DNA of 64,000 nucleotides, from assembly GCF_036116635.1 (NCBI RefSeq), contig NZ_CP107995.1, forward strand, positions 5,766,001 through 5,830,000, given 5' to 3'. Below are positions 25,947 through 35,036 of the stretch, in pieces (position 1 is the stretch's first letter; every line of letters starts with the position of its first letter). The position numbers and the translations under genes are program-made. The notes beneath the pieces are model-generated. The model ran no database searches. It was given only the letters and a program-made list of their open reading frames with translations, and was not told the DNA's origin. The stretch is from Amycolatopsis sp. NBC_00345 (lineage in GTDB: Bacteria > Actinomycetota > Actinomycetes > Mycobacteriales > Pseudonocardiaceae).

Positions 25947-28900
25947 GTGTCCGATTCGTTCGTCCACCTGCATGTGCACACCGAATACTCCATGCTGGAC
26001 GGCGCGGCCAAGGTCAAGCCCCTGCTCGCCGAGGCCGAGCGGCTGGAGATGCCGGCGATCGCGATGACCGACCACGGGACGATGTCCGCGGCCGCCGAGT
26101 TCTACCGGGTCGCGAAGAAGAGCCCGGTCAAGCCGATCATCGGGGTCGAGGCCTACGTGGCGCCGGAGAGCCGGTTCCACAAGAAGCCGGTGTTCTGGGG
26201 GCAGCGCAACCAGCGCGGGTCGGACGAGTTCGGTGAGGGCGGCGACGTCTCCGGCGCGGGCTCGTACACGCACATGACGATGTGGGCGCGCAACTCCGAC
26301 GGCCTGCGGAACCTGCTCCGGATGTCCTCGCTGGCGTCGTTCGAGGGCTACTACCGCAAGCCGCGCATGGACCGCGACCTGCTGGTCGAGCACCACGAAG
26401 GCATCATGGCCACCACCGGCTGCCCGTCCGGCGAAGTGCAGACGCGGCTGCGGCTGGGCCAGCGTGAGCAGGCGATCCAGGCGGCATCGGACTACAAGGA
26501 CCTCTTCGGCGCGGACAACTTCTTCCTCGAGCTGATGGACCACGGCCTGCCGATCGAGCGGTCGGTGCGCGAGGGCCTGCTCGAGATCGGCCGGCTGCTC
26601 GACCTGAAGCCGGTGGCGACCAACGACTCGCACTACGTCACCCAGGACCAGGCCGAAGCGCACTCGGCGCTGCTGTGCGTGCAGGCGGGCAAGACCCTCA
26701 ACGACCCGACCCGGTTCAAGTTCGACGGCGACGGCTATTACCTCAAGTCGGCCGACGCGATGCGGGAGTACTGGGACAAGGAGGTCCCGGGCGCCGCGGA
26801 CAACACCCTGCTGATCGCCGAGCGGGTCGAGTCCTACGCCGACGTGTTCGACTTCAAGGACCGGATGCCGCGGTTCCCGGTGCCCGAGGGCAAGACCGAG
26901 GACGACCTGCTGCGCGAAGAGGTCGACAAGTTCGTCCCGAGCCGGTTCCCGGGCGGCCTGAACCAGGAGTACAAGGACCGGATCGACCGTGAGCTGGGCA
27001 TCATGGCGAAGATGGGCTTCTCGGCCTACTTCCTCGTGGTCGGCGACCTGGTGCGGTGGGCGAAGAACGAGAAGATCCGGGTCGGCCCCGGCCGTGGCTC
27101 GGCCACCGGTTCGCTGGTCGCCTTCATCCTGCACATCACCGACCTCGACCCGATCGAGCACAGCCTGCTGTTCGAACGGTTCCTCAACCCCGAGCGCGTC
27201 AGCCCGCCCGACATCGACCTCGACTTCGACGACCGCCGCCGCGGCGAGGTCCTGCAGTACACGATCGAAAAGTGGGGCGCGGAGAACGTCGCCCAGGTCA
27301 TCACCTTCGGCACGATCAAGACCAAGGCCGCGATCAAGGACTCGGCGCGGGTGCACTTCGGGCAGCCCGGCTTCTCCATCGCCGACCGGATCACCAAGGC
27401 TCTGCCCCCGCCCATCGCGGCGCAGGACATCCCGCTCTCGGGCATCTTCGACCCCCAGCACGAGCGGTACAAGGAAGCGACCGAAGTCCGCACCCTGACC
27501 GACACCGACCCCGAGGTCTCCCAGATCATGGGCACCGCCCGGGGCCTCGAAGGGCTGATCCGCAACGCCGGCGTGCACGCCTGCGCGGTCATCCTCTCGT
27601 CCGAGCCGCTGCTGGACGTGATCCCGCTGTGGCGGCGCGACGACGGCTCCACCATCACCGGCTTCGACTACCCCTCGTGTGAAGACATGGGGCTGCTGAA
27701 GATGGACTTCCTGGGTCTGTCGACGCTGACCATCATCGAGGACACCGTCCGCGCGGTGAAGGAGAACCACGGCCGGGACATCGACCTCGCCACCCTCGAG
27801 CTCGACGACAAGAAGACGTACGAGCTGCTGGCCAGGGGTGACACCCTCGGCGTGTTCCAGCTGGACGGCGCGGCCATGCGGAGCCTGCTGCGCGCGATGG
27901 CGCCCACCCACTTCGGTGACATCGCCGCGGTCCTCGCGCTCTACCGGCCGGGTCCGATGGCCGCGAACGCGCACACCGACTACGCCGAGCGCTCGAACGG
28001 ACGGCAGCGGATCACCCCGATCCACCCCGACCTGAAGGACGCGCTCGAGCCGATCCTCGGCGAGACCTACCACCTGCTGGTCTACCAAGAGCAGGTCATG
28101 GCCATCGCGCAGCAGCTCGCCGGCTACAGCCTCGGCGGCGCCGACCTGCTCCGCCGCGCGATGGGTAAGAAGAAGAAAGAGATCATCGAGAAGGAGTTCG
28201 AGCAGTTCCGCGCCGGCATGCTCGGCAAGGGCTTCTCCGAACAGGCGTGCCAGACGCTCTGGGACGTCATGCTCCCGTTCGCCGGGTACGCGTTCAACAA
28301 GTCCCACACCGCCGGTTACGGGCTGGTGTCGTACTGGACCGCCTACCTCAAGGCCAACTACCCGGCCGAGTTCATGGCGGCCCAGCTGACCTCCAACGGC
28401 GACAACAAGGACAAGTCCGCGATCTACCTCGCGGAGTGCCGCCGGATGGGCATCAAGGTCCTGCCGCCGTGCGTGAACCAGTCGAACCTGCAGTTCCGCG
28501 CGATCGGCTCCGACATCCGCTTCGGCCTGGGCGCGGTCCGCAACGTCGGCGCCAACGTCGTCGACTCCATCGTCAAGACCCGCAAGGCCAAGGGCGAGTA
28601 CACCTCGTTCAGCGACTTCCTCGACAAGTCGGAACTGGTCGCCTGCAACAAGCGGGTGCTGGAATCGCTGATCAAGGCCGGCGGGTTCGACTCCTTCGAC
28701 ACGACCCGGCTCTCGATGGTCAAGGTGCACGAGGACGCCGTCGAAGCGGTGGTGCCGCTCAAGCGCCAGGAAGCCATGGGCCAGTTCGACCTGTTCGGCT
28801 TCGGCGGCGAAGAGGACGGCGACGCCGAGGTGGCCGCGTCCTCGTCACCGCTGGCCCACCTGAAGTTCGAGGACGAGGAGTACCCGCGCAAGCAGCTGCT

Positions 28901-29522
28901 CGCCTACGAGCGGGACATGCTCGGCCTGTACGTCTCGGCCCACCCGCTCGACGGCGCGGAGCGCATCCTGCGCCAGCACGCGCCGAAGCCGATCGCGGCG
29001 CTGATCGACGACGCGCCCAAGGAAGGCGAAGTCGTGCTGTCCGGCATGATCTCCGTCGTCGACCGCCGGGTCAACAAGAAGGGCGAGCCCTGGGCGATCG
29101 TCGCGGTCGAAGACCTCGACGCGTCCATGGAAGTCCTGTTCTTCGCCAAGTCCTACTCGATGTGGCAGGCCGAGCTCGTCCAGGACTCCGCCGTCGCGAT
29201 CAAGGGCCGGGTCAACTGGCGCGACGACAAGATGTCCGTCTTCGGCGGCAACGTCATCACGCTCGACATCAGCGACGCCGAACGCAATCCCTCGGACGGG
29301 CCGCCCCCGTTTGTCATCCGCGCGGACGCCGTGAAGATCGACCGCGACGTCGTCGCCGAGCTACGCGGCACCCTCACGGCCCACCGCGGCGACACCCCCG
29401 TGCACCTCGTGCTCGCCGGAAGCCGGGAAACCGTCTTCGTGCTCGACAACTACTCGGTGAACGCGACCGCGTCGCTGGCCGGTGAGCTGAAGGGCATCCG
29501 CGGCATCTCGATCGGCGCGTAA
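25947..29522 (+). CDS. dnaE: DNA polymerase III subunit alpha
   Basis: This 1191-aa protein is the replicative polymerase. An N-terminal PHP domain starts with FVHLHVHTEYSMLDGAAK. The polymerase core has GPGRGSATGSLVAF, the catalytic PDIDLDFDDRRR and VHACAVILS. FNKSHTAGYGLVSYWTAYLK follows, then helix-hairpin-helix (KSELVACNKRVLESLIKAGG) and OB-fold (VVLSGMISVVDRRVNKKGEP) regions. The length fits actinobacterial DnaE1. GTG at 25947 follows AGGGAG. It stands alone as a single gene, convergent with the GNAT gene. Confidence 0.97.
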   Translation: MSDSFVHLHVHTEYSMLDGAAKVKPLLAEAERLEMPAIAMTDHGTMSAAAEFYRVAKKSPVKPIIGVEAYVAPESRFHKKPVFWGQRNQRGSDEFGEGGDVSGAGSYTHMTMWARNSDGLRNLLRMSSLASFEGYYRKPRMDRDLLVEHHEGIMATTGCPSGEVQTRLRLGQREQAIQAASDYKDLFGADNFFLELMDHGLPIERSVREGLLEIGRLLDLKPVATNDSHYVTQDQAEAHSALLCVQAGKTLNDPTRFKFDGDGYYLKSADAMREYWDKEVPGAADNTLLIAERVESYADVFDFKDRMPRFPVPEGKTEDDLLREEVDKFVPSRFPGGLNQEYKDRIDRELGIMAKMGFSAYFLVVGDLVRWAKNEKIRVGPGRGSATGSLVAFILHITDLDPIEHSLLFERFLNPERVSPPDIDLDFDDRRRGEVLQYTIEKWGAENVAQVITFGTIKTKAAIKDSARVHFGQPGFSIADRITKALPPPIAAQDIPLSGIFDPQHERYKEATEVRTLTDTDPEVSQIMGTARGLEGLIRNAGVHACAVILSSEPLLDVIPLWRRDDGSTITGFDYPSCEDMGLLKMDFLGLSTLTIIEDTVRAVKENHGRDIDLATLELDDKKTYELLARGDTLGVFQLDGAAMRSLLRAMAPTHFGDIAAVLALYRPGPMAANAHTDYAERSNGRQRITPIHPDLKDALEPILGETYHLLVYQEQVMAIAQQLAGYSLGGADLLRRAMGKKKKEIIEKEFEQFRAGMLGKGFSEQACQTLWDVMLPFAGYAFNKSHTAGYGLVSYWTAYLKANYPAEFMAAQLTSNGDNKDKSAIYLAECRRMGIKVLPPCVNQSNLQFRAIGSDIRFGLGAVRNVGANVVDSIVKTRKAKGEYTSFSDFLDKSELVACNKRVLESLIKAGGFDSFDTTRLSMVKVHEDAVEAVVPLKRQEAMGQFDLFGFGGEEDGDAEVAASSSPLAHLKFEDEEYPRKQLLAYERDMLGLYVSAHPLDGAERILRQHAPKPIAALIDDAPKEGEVVLSGMISVVDRRVNKKGEPWAIVAVEDLDASMEVLFFAKSYSMWQAELVQDSAVAIKGRVNWRDDKMSVFGGNVITLDISDAERNPSDGPPPFVIRADAVKIDRDVVAELRGTLTAHRGDTPVHLVLAGSRETVFVLDNYSVNATASLAGELKGIRGISIGA

Positions 29523-29525
29523 CCG

Positions 29526-29543
29526 GCCTCGCCTTTACGAGGC
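29526..29543. terminator. Short hairpin between dnaE and the GNAT gene
   Basis: GCCTCG and CGAGGC enclose CCTTTA in the gap between the convergent genes, giving a 6-bp stem. Weak, but well placed for both directions. Confidence 0.35.
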
Positions 29544-30038
29544 ACTGCCCAGTCGTCTGACCAAACGGAGACCGGCGTCCGTGAAGCCGGCGCGGTGGTA
29601 GAAGCGCACCGCGCCGGCGTTGCGGTGGTGGATTCCGGCTGACAGGTACCGGATCCCCTGCTCGGTGGCCCACCGTTGCGCCGCCTCCAGGAGCGCCGTG
29701 CCGGCTCCCCCGCCGCGGACGTCGCCCAGCACAACCGTGTGGACGTCCGCGGACGGCTCCGGCCGCAGGATCTGGTGCTCCGGCGGCCCGGGGTGGCGCA
29801 GCACCTCGACCATGCCGACGACCCGGCCGCCGGGGGTCTCGGCGACGAAAACCGCGTCCTGTCCCGTGCCGTCGGCCAGCACGGCCGCGAAGTGCCGGGC
29901 CACCACGTCCCGCGACGGGACGCGGTAGGTGCCCGGGTCGAGAGCCACGTGCGCCTCGGCGTTGGCGACGCGCAACTCCACCAGGGCAGCGACATCCGCC
30001 GCGCTCGCCGGCCGAACCTTCACCTCTGTCGTCTCCAC
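29535..30038 (-). CDS. GNAT-family N-acetyltransferase
   Basis: This protein of about 167 aa has VKVRPASAADVAALVELR, HTVVLGDVRGGGAGTALLEA (acetyl-CoA loop) and GIHHRNAGAVRFYHRAGF (motif B with the catalytic Tyr region). GTG at 30038 was chosen because AGGA lies just upstream; the frame is open to a GTG at 30065 that would overlap the TetR stop. It is the second gene of a TetR-GNAT pair. The acceptor substrate is unknown. Confidence 0.82.
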   Translation of the reverse strand: METTEVKVRPASAADVAALVELRVANAEAHVALDPGTYRVPSRDVVARHFAAVLADGTGQDAVFVAETPGGRVVGMVEVLRHPGPPEHQILRPEPSADVHTVVLGDVRGGGAGTALLEAAQRWATEQGIRYLSAGIHHRNAGAVRFYHRAGFTDAGLRLVRRLGSAS

Positions 30039-30048
30039 GACGGCGATC

Positions 30049-30645
30049 CTAGGCTGGCGCAGCACCCCGGCTCGGGCTGAGTGGCAGGCGGGCGGCGGCT
30101 GCGGCGACGGTGGCCAGGTCGTCGCTCGAGAAGCCGGCGCGACTCAGCACCGCCAGGGATTTGTTCGTTGCCAGCGTGCACAACGCCAGCTCTGCCGCCT
30201 CCTGCCCATCGGCCCCCGCCGCCAGCAACGCCTGCTCCAGCATCGCCCGCAAACTGTCGATCATGGCGCGGACCATCGCCTGGCCCTCCGCGTCGAGGGC
30301 CGGGAACTGCGTTGCCGACACCGTGAGCAGGCAGCCGTCCGGGACCGCCGGGTCGGCGATGCGGTTCAGGGTGACCTGCAGGTAGGCGGCCACCACGGCG
30401 CCCGGGCCCGGGTGGGGGCCGGACAGCGCCTGGTCGTACAACGGGTGGTAGGTCCGCGCGTACCGCTGGAGGCTTTTCCGGAAGAGGGCGCTCTTGTCGC
30501 CGAAGGTGCTGTAGAGCGAGCTCCGGCCCAGGCCCGTGCCCTCGGTCAGGCGGTCGATCGAGGCCTCCGAATAGCCCCAGCGCCAGAAGACGTGCATCGC
30601 GCGTCGTAGCGCCTCGTCCACGTCGAATTGCTTGCGGCCCGCCAT
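30049..30645 (-). CDS. TetR-family transcriptional regulator
   Basis: This 198-aa protein has the HTH in about 10-55 (ALRRAMHVFWRWGYSEASID, RLTEGTGLGRSSLYSTFGDK) and a C-terminal domain of the AcrR/TetR_C type (VPDGCLLTVSATQFPALDAE). It is divergent from an epoxide-hydrolase-like gene. Two copies of a TetR-type operator lie in the gap, one of them embedded in a perfect 13-bp inverted repeat, so it very probably represses the hydrolase and itself. Confidence 0.9.
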   Translation of the reverse strand: MAGRKQFDVDEALRRAMHVFWRWGYSEASIDRLTEGTGLGRSSLYSTFGDKSALFRKSLQRYARTYHPLYDQALSGPHPGPGAVVAAYLQVTLNRIADPAVPDGCLLTVSATQFPALDAEGQAMVRAMIDSLRAMLEQALLAAGADGQEAAELALCTLATNKSLAVLSRAGFSSDDLATVAAAAARLPLSPSRGAAPA

Positions 30646-30655
30646 GGTTCGTCAG

Positions 30656-30732
30656 CCTACACATCTTGCACCGATCGTTTCAAGATGTGTAGGGTCCCCG
30701 GCATGACAAGTTGCACTGATCGTTCCATGATG
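30656..30732. promoter_or_regulatory. Two TetR-type operators between TetR and the hydrolase
   Basis: Site 1, TTGCACCGATCGTTTCAA (30666-30683), is a near-palindrome around CGATCG. It lies within perfect 13-bp arms (30656-30668 and 30681-30693). Site 2, TTGCACTGATCGTTCCAT (30711-30728), is a direct repeat of it 45 bp away and reaches into the annotated start of the hydrolase. The 5-nt spacing per helical turn suits two dimers on the same DNA face. Confidence 0.75.
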
Positions 30733-31647
30733 GGCTTGAGTTCGCTGCGGCTGCCCGACGGGTTCACCGACGTCTTCACCAGCCGGCTCGTGGAGCTGAA
30801 CGGGCTGCGGCTGCACGCGGTCACCGGCGGGGACGGCCCGCCGCTGCTGCTGGTCGGCGGGTGGCCGCAGACCTGGTACGCCTGGCGGGAAGTGATGCCC
30901 GCGCTCGCCCGCGAGCACACCGTCGTCGCCGTCGACTCGCGCGGGGCCGGGCTCTCCGACAAGCCCGACGACGGTTACGACGCCGGCACGCTGGCCGCCG
31001 ATCTGGTCGCGCTGATGGCCGCGCTCGGGCACGACCGGTTCGACGTGGCCGGCCACGACATCGGCATGTGGACCGGATACGCCCTCGCCGCCGATCACCC
31101 CGGGCGGGTGGGCCGGCTCGCCGTCGTCGACGCCATCATCCCCGGTCTCACGCCGGCCCCGCCGGCCTTCAGCCCGGCCGCGGTCAACCAGCGGTTCTGG
31201 CACTTCGGCTTCAACCGGCTGACCGACCTCAACGAGGAGCTGGTCCGGGGGCGGGAGCGGCTCTTCTTCGGCTACCAGTTCGCCAAGAAGGCAGCCACCC
31301 CGGACGCGATCCCCGCGTACGCCGTCGATGTCTACGTCGATGCGATCGTCGCGGATCCTCGCGGGCTGCGGGCGAGCTTCGCGTACTACCGGGCGCTGGA
31401 CGAGACGATCGCGCAGAACGAGCAGCGCAAGAAGACCCGGCTGACGCTGCCGGTGCTCGCCGTCGGCGGCGCGCAGTACAGCGGCGCGATGGCCGCCGAG
31501 ACGATGCGGCTGGCGGCCGACGACGTCACCGAGGTGGTCCTCGACGACTGCGGCCATTACGTGGCCGAGGAGCAGCCGGCGCGGTTTGCCGAGATCCTGG
31601 CGGACTTCCTCGGTGGCAAACCGGCAGCAGGCGTGCCGCACGGCTGA
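30703..31647 (+). CDS. Epoxide hydrolase-like alpha/beta hydrolase
   Basis: This protein of up to 314 aa carries an Asp nucleophile rather than Ser (VAGHDIGMW), with VGGWPQTWYAWREVMPALA as the HGxP-equivalent region, AVDSRGAGLSDKP, and the catalytic His in DDCGHYVAEEQP. This is the epoxide hydrolase / haloalkane dehalogenase branch. The start is uncertain: ATG at 30703 lacks a ribosome site and lies between the two operators, while ATG at 30727 or 30730 sits within or after operator 2 and may be used on a leaderless message. Its regulator is the divergent TetR. Confidence 0.85.
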   Translation: MTSCTDRSMMGLSSLRLPDGFTDVFTSRLVELNGLRLHAVTGGDGPPLLLVGGWPQTWYAWREVMPALAREHTVVAVDSRGAGLSDKPDDGYDAGTLAADLVALMAALGHDRFDVAGHDIGMWTGYALAADHPGRVGRLAVVDAIIPGLTPAPPAFSPAAVNQRFWHFGFNRLTDLNEELVRGRERLFFGYQFAKKAATPDAIPAYAVDVYVDAIVADPRGLRASFAYYRALDETIAQNEQRKKTRLTLPVLAVGGAQYSGAMAAETMRLAADDVTEVVLDDCGHYVAEEQPARFAEILADFLGGKPAAGVPHG

Positions 31648-31782
31648 AACATTCGTGGCGGAGTTTCGCCCTGTCTGTCTTGCGCGCCCCCTCATTCACG
31701 GTGCAGCGCCTCCCTCGCGCCAAGAATCGACGGCGATGCGCATGCCGTCGGTGGTGCGAGGAAGGATGTCGATGTCCACAGT

Positions 31783-32654
31783 GAGGTTTCTCAGTGGGGC
31801 TGGGTGGGGTGGGTGTTGTCGTGAGGTGAGGCGTGGGGCCGCTGGTGGGACTGGATCTGCGAAGATCGAATCCTAGAGTCCAGGGGCCCCACGTGATTTC
31901 CTGTGGTGCCACGCTTGACGGGGCGCGCGAGCTGGCCCTGTTCGTCGCCGGCGTGCTGGGTGCCGAGCGCCGGCGCCGGGGCACTCGCCGCGGTCGGCGC
32001 GCGTTGACCCCGTATCGGCAGGCAGTGCTGGTGCTGCGCTGGTTCCGGGACGCCACCCCCGTGCACTGGCTCGCTGCCGATCACCACATCAGCATCGCCA
32101 CCGCCTACCGCTACCTGCACGAAGCCATCACCGCCTTGGATGCCCACACCCCGGACCTGCACCAGGTCCTGCAGCAACGCCGGGCCGCCGGCGACACCCA
32201 CGTGATCCTCGACGGCACCCCCATCCCCGCCGCACGCGTCGCGGCCACCACCATCAAGACCAAGGGGAAGAACCGCGGGGCCACGGTGCATCTGTGGTAC
32301 TCGGGTAAGCACCGCAGCTTCGGCGGGAACATCCAATTCCTGGCCGGCGCCGACGGATTCCCACTCTGGGCCTCCCCGGTACTGCCCGGCTCCCGCAACG
32401 ACCTCTCCGCCACCGGCATCCTGACACCGGTCAAGAAAGCCACCGGCCAACCACCCCTCGCCACCGACCAGCAGACCAGCAACCTGCTCCACACCCGGCT
32501 ACGCGCTCTCGGCGAACGCGCCGCCGCGCTCCTCAAAACCCGCCGGCAAGCCCTGCACCGCATCACCCTCTGCCCCGAACACATCGGCACCATCGTCCAA
32601 GCAGCACTCGTCCTCACCCACCACGAACACCACAGACGCTACTGAGAAAACCTC
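31783..32654 (+). mobile_element. IS5-family insertion sequence, defective
   Basis: The element of 872 bp is bounded by GAGGTTTCTCAGT on the left and ACTGAGAAAACCTC on the right (inverted, one-base difference in the T run). Symmetry continues a few bases outward as CACA-GTGAGG and CCTCAA-TGTG. It holds one transposase gene lacking its middle. The same ends recur at 34016-34030, 58613-58625 and 61504-61516. Confidence 0.75.
31893..32645 (+). pseudogene. IS5-family transposase with internal deletion
   Basis: About 250 aa are readable. MISCGATLDGARELALFVAG is the usual N terminus of this IS group. RQAVLVLRWFRD and the HTH-like ISIATAYRYLHEAI follow, then VILDGTPIP (first catalytic Asp), WYSGKHRSFGGNIQFLAG, LPGSRNDLSA and GERAAALLKTR (Glu region). 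Relatives have about 25-30 more residues between PGSRNDL and TPVKK, including the LADxGY block with the second catalytic Asp. That block is absent, without a frameshift. GTG at 31893 is preferred over the longer open frame from 31833. Confidence 0.75.
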
Positions 32655-32756
32655 AATGTGGCACCGACGGCCGAGGCGGAGCGGAGCGACCAGGTAAGGA
32701 CAGCGGAATCTCGCGGCGCTGACCCAGCTTTGGAGGTTCCTCGCTATGTGCCGGGG

Positions 32757-33944
32757 TCAGGCGGCTGCCTCGCGCCCGGCCCCGCCTGCGGTGTCTCTCG
32801 CCCGGCTCTCGTGCAGTGGCGGTGGCGTTGTCGCATACACCCGCCCGGTCGGTGTGGTGATCGTGCCTTCACCGCCAGGCGCCGTGGTGCAGGACCAGTC
32901 GGGTTCGTCTTTGAGGCGGTGGTGTCGCCGACAACGCGGGCCAAGGTTGTCTTCGGCGGTCTGGCCGCCCTGTGCGAAGTCCCGGGTGTGGTCGATATCG
33001 CTGAACTGCGACGGACGACGACAGCCCGGGTGCTGGCACACCCGGTCCCGCACCTGCACCAGGTCGGCGAGGGCGGCTGGTGGCCGGTAGCGGGTCCGGC
33101 CGACACTGAGCACCTGCCCGGTGTCGGGCTCGGTGATGATCCGCCGCCACACCGAATTCGAGTCCGCCGCAAGCTCCCTCGCCAGCCACGCCGGAACCGT
33201 GCCACAACCCGACAACTCGGCGGGCTCCTCGTTCAATCCAGCCAGCGTCAAAAGGTCCACATAGACATAGACAACGGGCTTGATGCCGCTCTCGCCCGGC
33301 GCCCGGTTCAGCAGCCGATCGACCAGGACGTCCGCACGCAGCTGCTCCAGCGTCCGGGCTTCGTCTCCGCGACGGAGCTTCCGTGCTTGGTGGTCGAGGG
33401 TGGTGTAGATCGCCGAGGCTTGTTCCACGGGAAGATCGCACAGCAACGTGGACATCGTCTCATCCTGATGAATCAAGCAGACGTTACGCTCGCGCCGCCG
33501 CGCCCGGGATCTTCGCTCATATCCTTCGGCGTCCACCTTCTGCACCACCCGATTCACGGCGGCCCGTAACGACGACGGATTCTTCCCCGTCAACCGGGTC
33601 GCCACAATAGCGTCGACCTGGCGAGCCATTTCATCGGACAAGGCGATGGTCGGCTCGAATATCATTCGCGCTTTGAAACCATCGATCTCCCCACGCTGGA
33701 ACGCCGCGAACGTTGCCGGGAGCCGGGTTGTCAGTGCCTGCGCCAACGCGACATCGGCCCCGGTGCGCCGTTCTGTCATCGACAACTCCAACGCCAACTC
33801 GGCCGCGACGGACCGGGCAGAACCACCTGTCGCCGCGAACAACGCGACATCAGCAGCCTGCTCGGCCTCCAGCTGCGCCACTCGAATGGCCCGTTCATGA
33901 ATCCGAGACAAAACATCGGAAGCAGCATCTCTAAAACAACTCAC
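32757..33944 (-). CDS. DUF222 / HNH endonuclease domain protein (13E12-like), copy 1
   Basis: This complete 395-aa protein has an N-terminal DUF222 region in about 15-280 (SRIHERAIRVAQLEAEQAAD, GEIDGFKARMIFEPTIALSD) and a C-terminal HNH nuclease in about 310-360: a CQHPGC zinc pair, DHTRDFAQGGQTAEDNLGPR and CRRHHRLK. It resembles the REP13E12-type proteins of mycobacteria, a repeated gene family of unclear role. It starts with GTG at 33944. A near-identical copy lies in opposite orientation at 58706-61330. It sits inside IS5-type ends. Confidence 0.88.
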   Translation of the reverse strand: MSCFRDAASDVLSRIHERAIRVAQLEAEQAADVALFAATGGSARSVAAELALELSMTERRTGADVALAQALTTRLPATFAAFQRGEIDGFKARMIFEPTIALSDEMARQVDAIVATRLTGKNPSSLRAAVNRVVQKVDAEGYERRSRARRRERNVCLIHQDETMSTLLCDLPVEQASAIYTTLDHQARKLRRGDEARTLEQLRADVLVDRLLNRAPGESGIKPVVYVYVDLLTLAGLNEEPAELSGCGTVPAWLARELAADSNSVWRRIITEPDTGQVLSVGRTRYRPPAALADLVQVRDRVCQHPGCRRPSQFSDIDHTRDFAQGGQTAEDNLGPRCRRHHRLKDEPDWSCTTAPGGEGTITTPTGRVYATTPPPLHESRARDTAGGAGREAAA

Positions 33945-34015
33945 CCTTTAATTTTACCGACGCCACCAACCAAAAACGTCACCAAATAGAGTGAACAAAA
34001 CATCTCCATATCGGC

Positions 34016-34030
34016 TACTGAGAAAACCTC
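34016..34030. repeat. Solo IS5-type terminal repeat
   Basis: TACTGAGAAAACCTC matches the right end of the IS at 32640-32654 exactly. It lies upstream of DUF222-HNH copy 1 and is followed by ATTGGGG, similar to the AATGTGG that follows the other right-type ends. Confidence 0.7.
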
Positions 34031-34065
34031 ATTGGGGACGCAAACCAGCCAGAGTCACAAGACAG

Positions 34066-34983
34066 CTAGACAACCCGCCCCAACCCACCATGCCGTCCGG
34101 CGATCTTGCCGATCACCGGCAGCAGCGCGGCCAGGGCGGGGTTGTCGTTGCTGCGCCGCCAGGCCAGGCCGAGCTTTACCGGGTTCGCGTCGATTCCGGT
34201 GACCGGGCGCAGCACCAGCCCGCGGTAGTGCAGCGCCGTTGCCGCGGCGGGGACCAGTGCGATGCCGAGGCCGGCCTTCACCAGCGCGAGCATGCTGTGC
34301 ACCTGGCTGAGGTACTGGACGTAGTGCGGCGCCACTTCGGCGTTGCGGAAGATGCTGACCAGGATCTCGTGGAAGTACCGCGCCTCCGAAGGCGAGTACA
34401 TGATGAACGGCTGACCGTCGAGGTCGTGCACGCTCGGGGCGGCCTTCCGCGTCGCGAGTGGGTGGCTTTCGGGCAGTGCGGCCAGTAGCGGTTCGCGGTA
34501 GAGCAGGGTGGCCTCCAGGTCCGCGCCGGCCACCGGTGGCCGGATCAGGCCGACGTCGATGCCGCCTTCCAGCAGCTCCTCGACCTGGGCCGAGGTGACC
34601 ATCTCGCGCAGCCCCAGCTCGACGTTCGGCAGCTCGGTGCTCGCCGCGGCCACCACGTGTTCGAGGAACGAGTACGCCGTCGTCGCGGTGAAACCCAGGG
34701 TCACGACGCCGGATTCGCCGCGGGGTGTGCGGCGCGCCGAAAGCGCCGCCTCGTGCGAAAGGTGCAGTAGCCGCCGGGCGTCGGCGAGGAAGACCCGGCC
34801 CGCCGGGGTCAGCCTGATCGCGCGGTGCGCGCGGTCGAACAGCAGCACCCCCAGCTCGTCCTCCAGCTGCTTGATCTTGCGGCTCAGCGGCGGCTGGGTC
34901 ATCGACAGCCGCGCCGCGGCCCGGCCGAAGTGCAGCTCCTCGGCGACCGCGACGAAGCCCTGAAGCTGCTCTAGGGAGAACAC
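34066..34983 (-). CDS. LysR-family transcriptional regulator
   Basis: This 305-aa protein has an N-terminal winged HTH (LQGFVAVAEELHFGRAAARL, SMTQPPLSRKIKQLEDELGV) and a periplasmic-binding-protein-like effector domain (VTLGFTATTAYSFLEHVV, GLGIALVPAAATAL). It is close in style to BenM/CatM-type regulators of aromatic-acid genes. GTG at 34983. It is divergent from an MFS organic-anion transporter, its likely target. The 3' end lies 35 bp from the IS5-type repeat at 34030. Confidence 0.88.
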   Translation of the reverse strand: MFSLEQLQGFVAVAEELHFGRAAARLSMTQPPLSRKIKQLEDELGVLLFDRAHRAIRLTPAGRVFLADARRLLHLSHEAALSARRTPRGESGVVTLGFTATTAYSFLEHVVAAASTELPNVELGLREMVTSAQVEELLEGGIDVGLIRPPVAGADLEATLLYREPLLAALPESHPLATRKAAPSVHDLDGQPFIMYSPSEARYFHEILVSIFRNAEVAPHYVQYLSQVHSMLALVKAGLGIALVPAAATALHYRGLVLRPVTGIDANPVKLGLAWRRSNDNPALAALLPVIGKIAGRHGGLGRVV

Positions 34984-35036
34984 CGATACAGATTAGGCAT
35001 CGGATCATCCAAAACAAGTGTTGGACGGGTATCGGT
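34982..35036. promoter_or_regulatory. Inverted repeats in the LysR/MFS gap
   Basis: ACCGATAC (34982-34989) and GTATCGGT (35029-35036) are exact inverted copies. Between them TCCAA and TTGGA flank AACAAGTG. The region is AT-richer than its surroundings and adjoins the LysR start, fitting LysR binding sites, but no classic T-N11-A box stands out. Confidence 0.4.

Larger units (their letters stand above)
31783..34030. mobile_element. Mobile block 1: IS5-type ends enclosing transposase remnant and DUF222-HNH gene
   Basis: A third IS5-type end (TACTGAGAAAACCTC, 34016-34030) lies beyond the DUF222-HNH gene. The outer ends 31783 and 34030 therefore enclose both the defective IS and the nuclease-like gene. 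The same order (right-type end, DUF222-HNH gene, transposase 5' end, left-type end) occurs in block 2. That the unit moved as a whole is inference. Confidence 0.5.

Noticed and set aside
25941..28730. Very long open frame (about 930 codons) antisense to dnaE
   Set aside because: It is a mirror of the strongly GC3-biased dnaE coding strand, with low-complexity Val/Arg/Asp composition and no family motif; dnaE itself is certain.
31833..31892. Longer transposase start upstream of 31893
   Set aside because: The added residues match the IS leader, not the known N terminus MIS-GAT-type; block 2 shows the same start.
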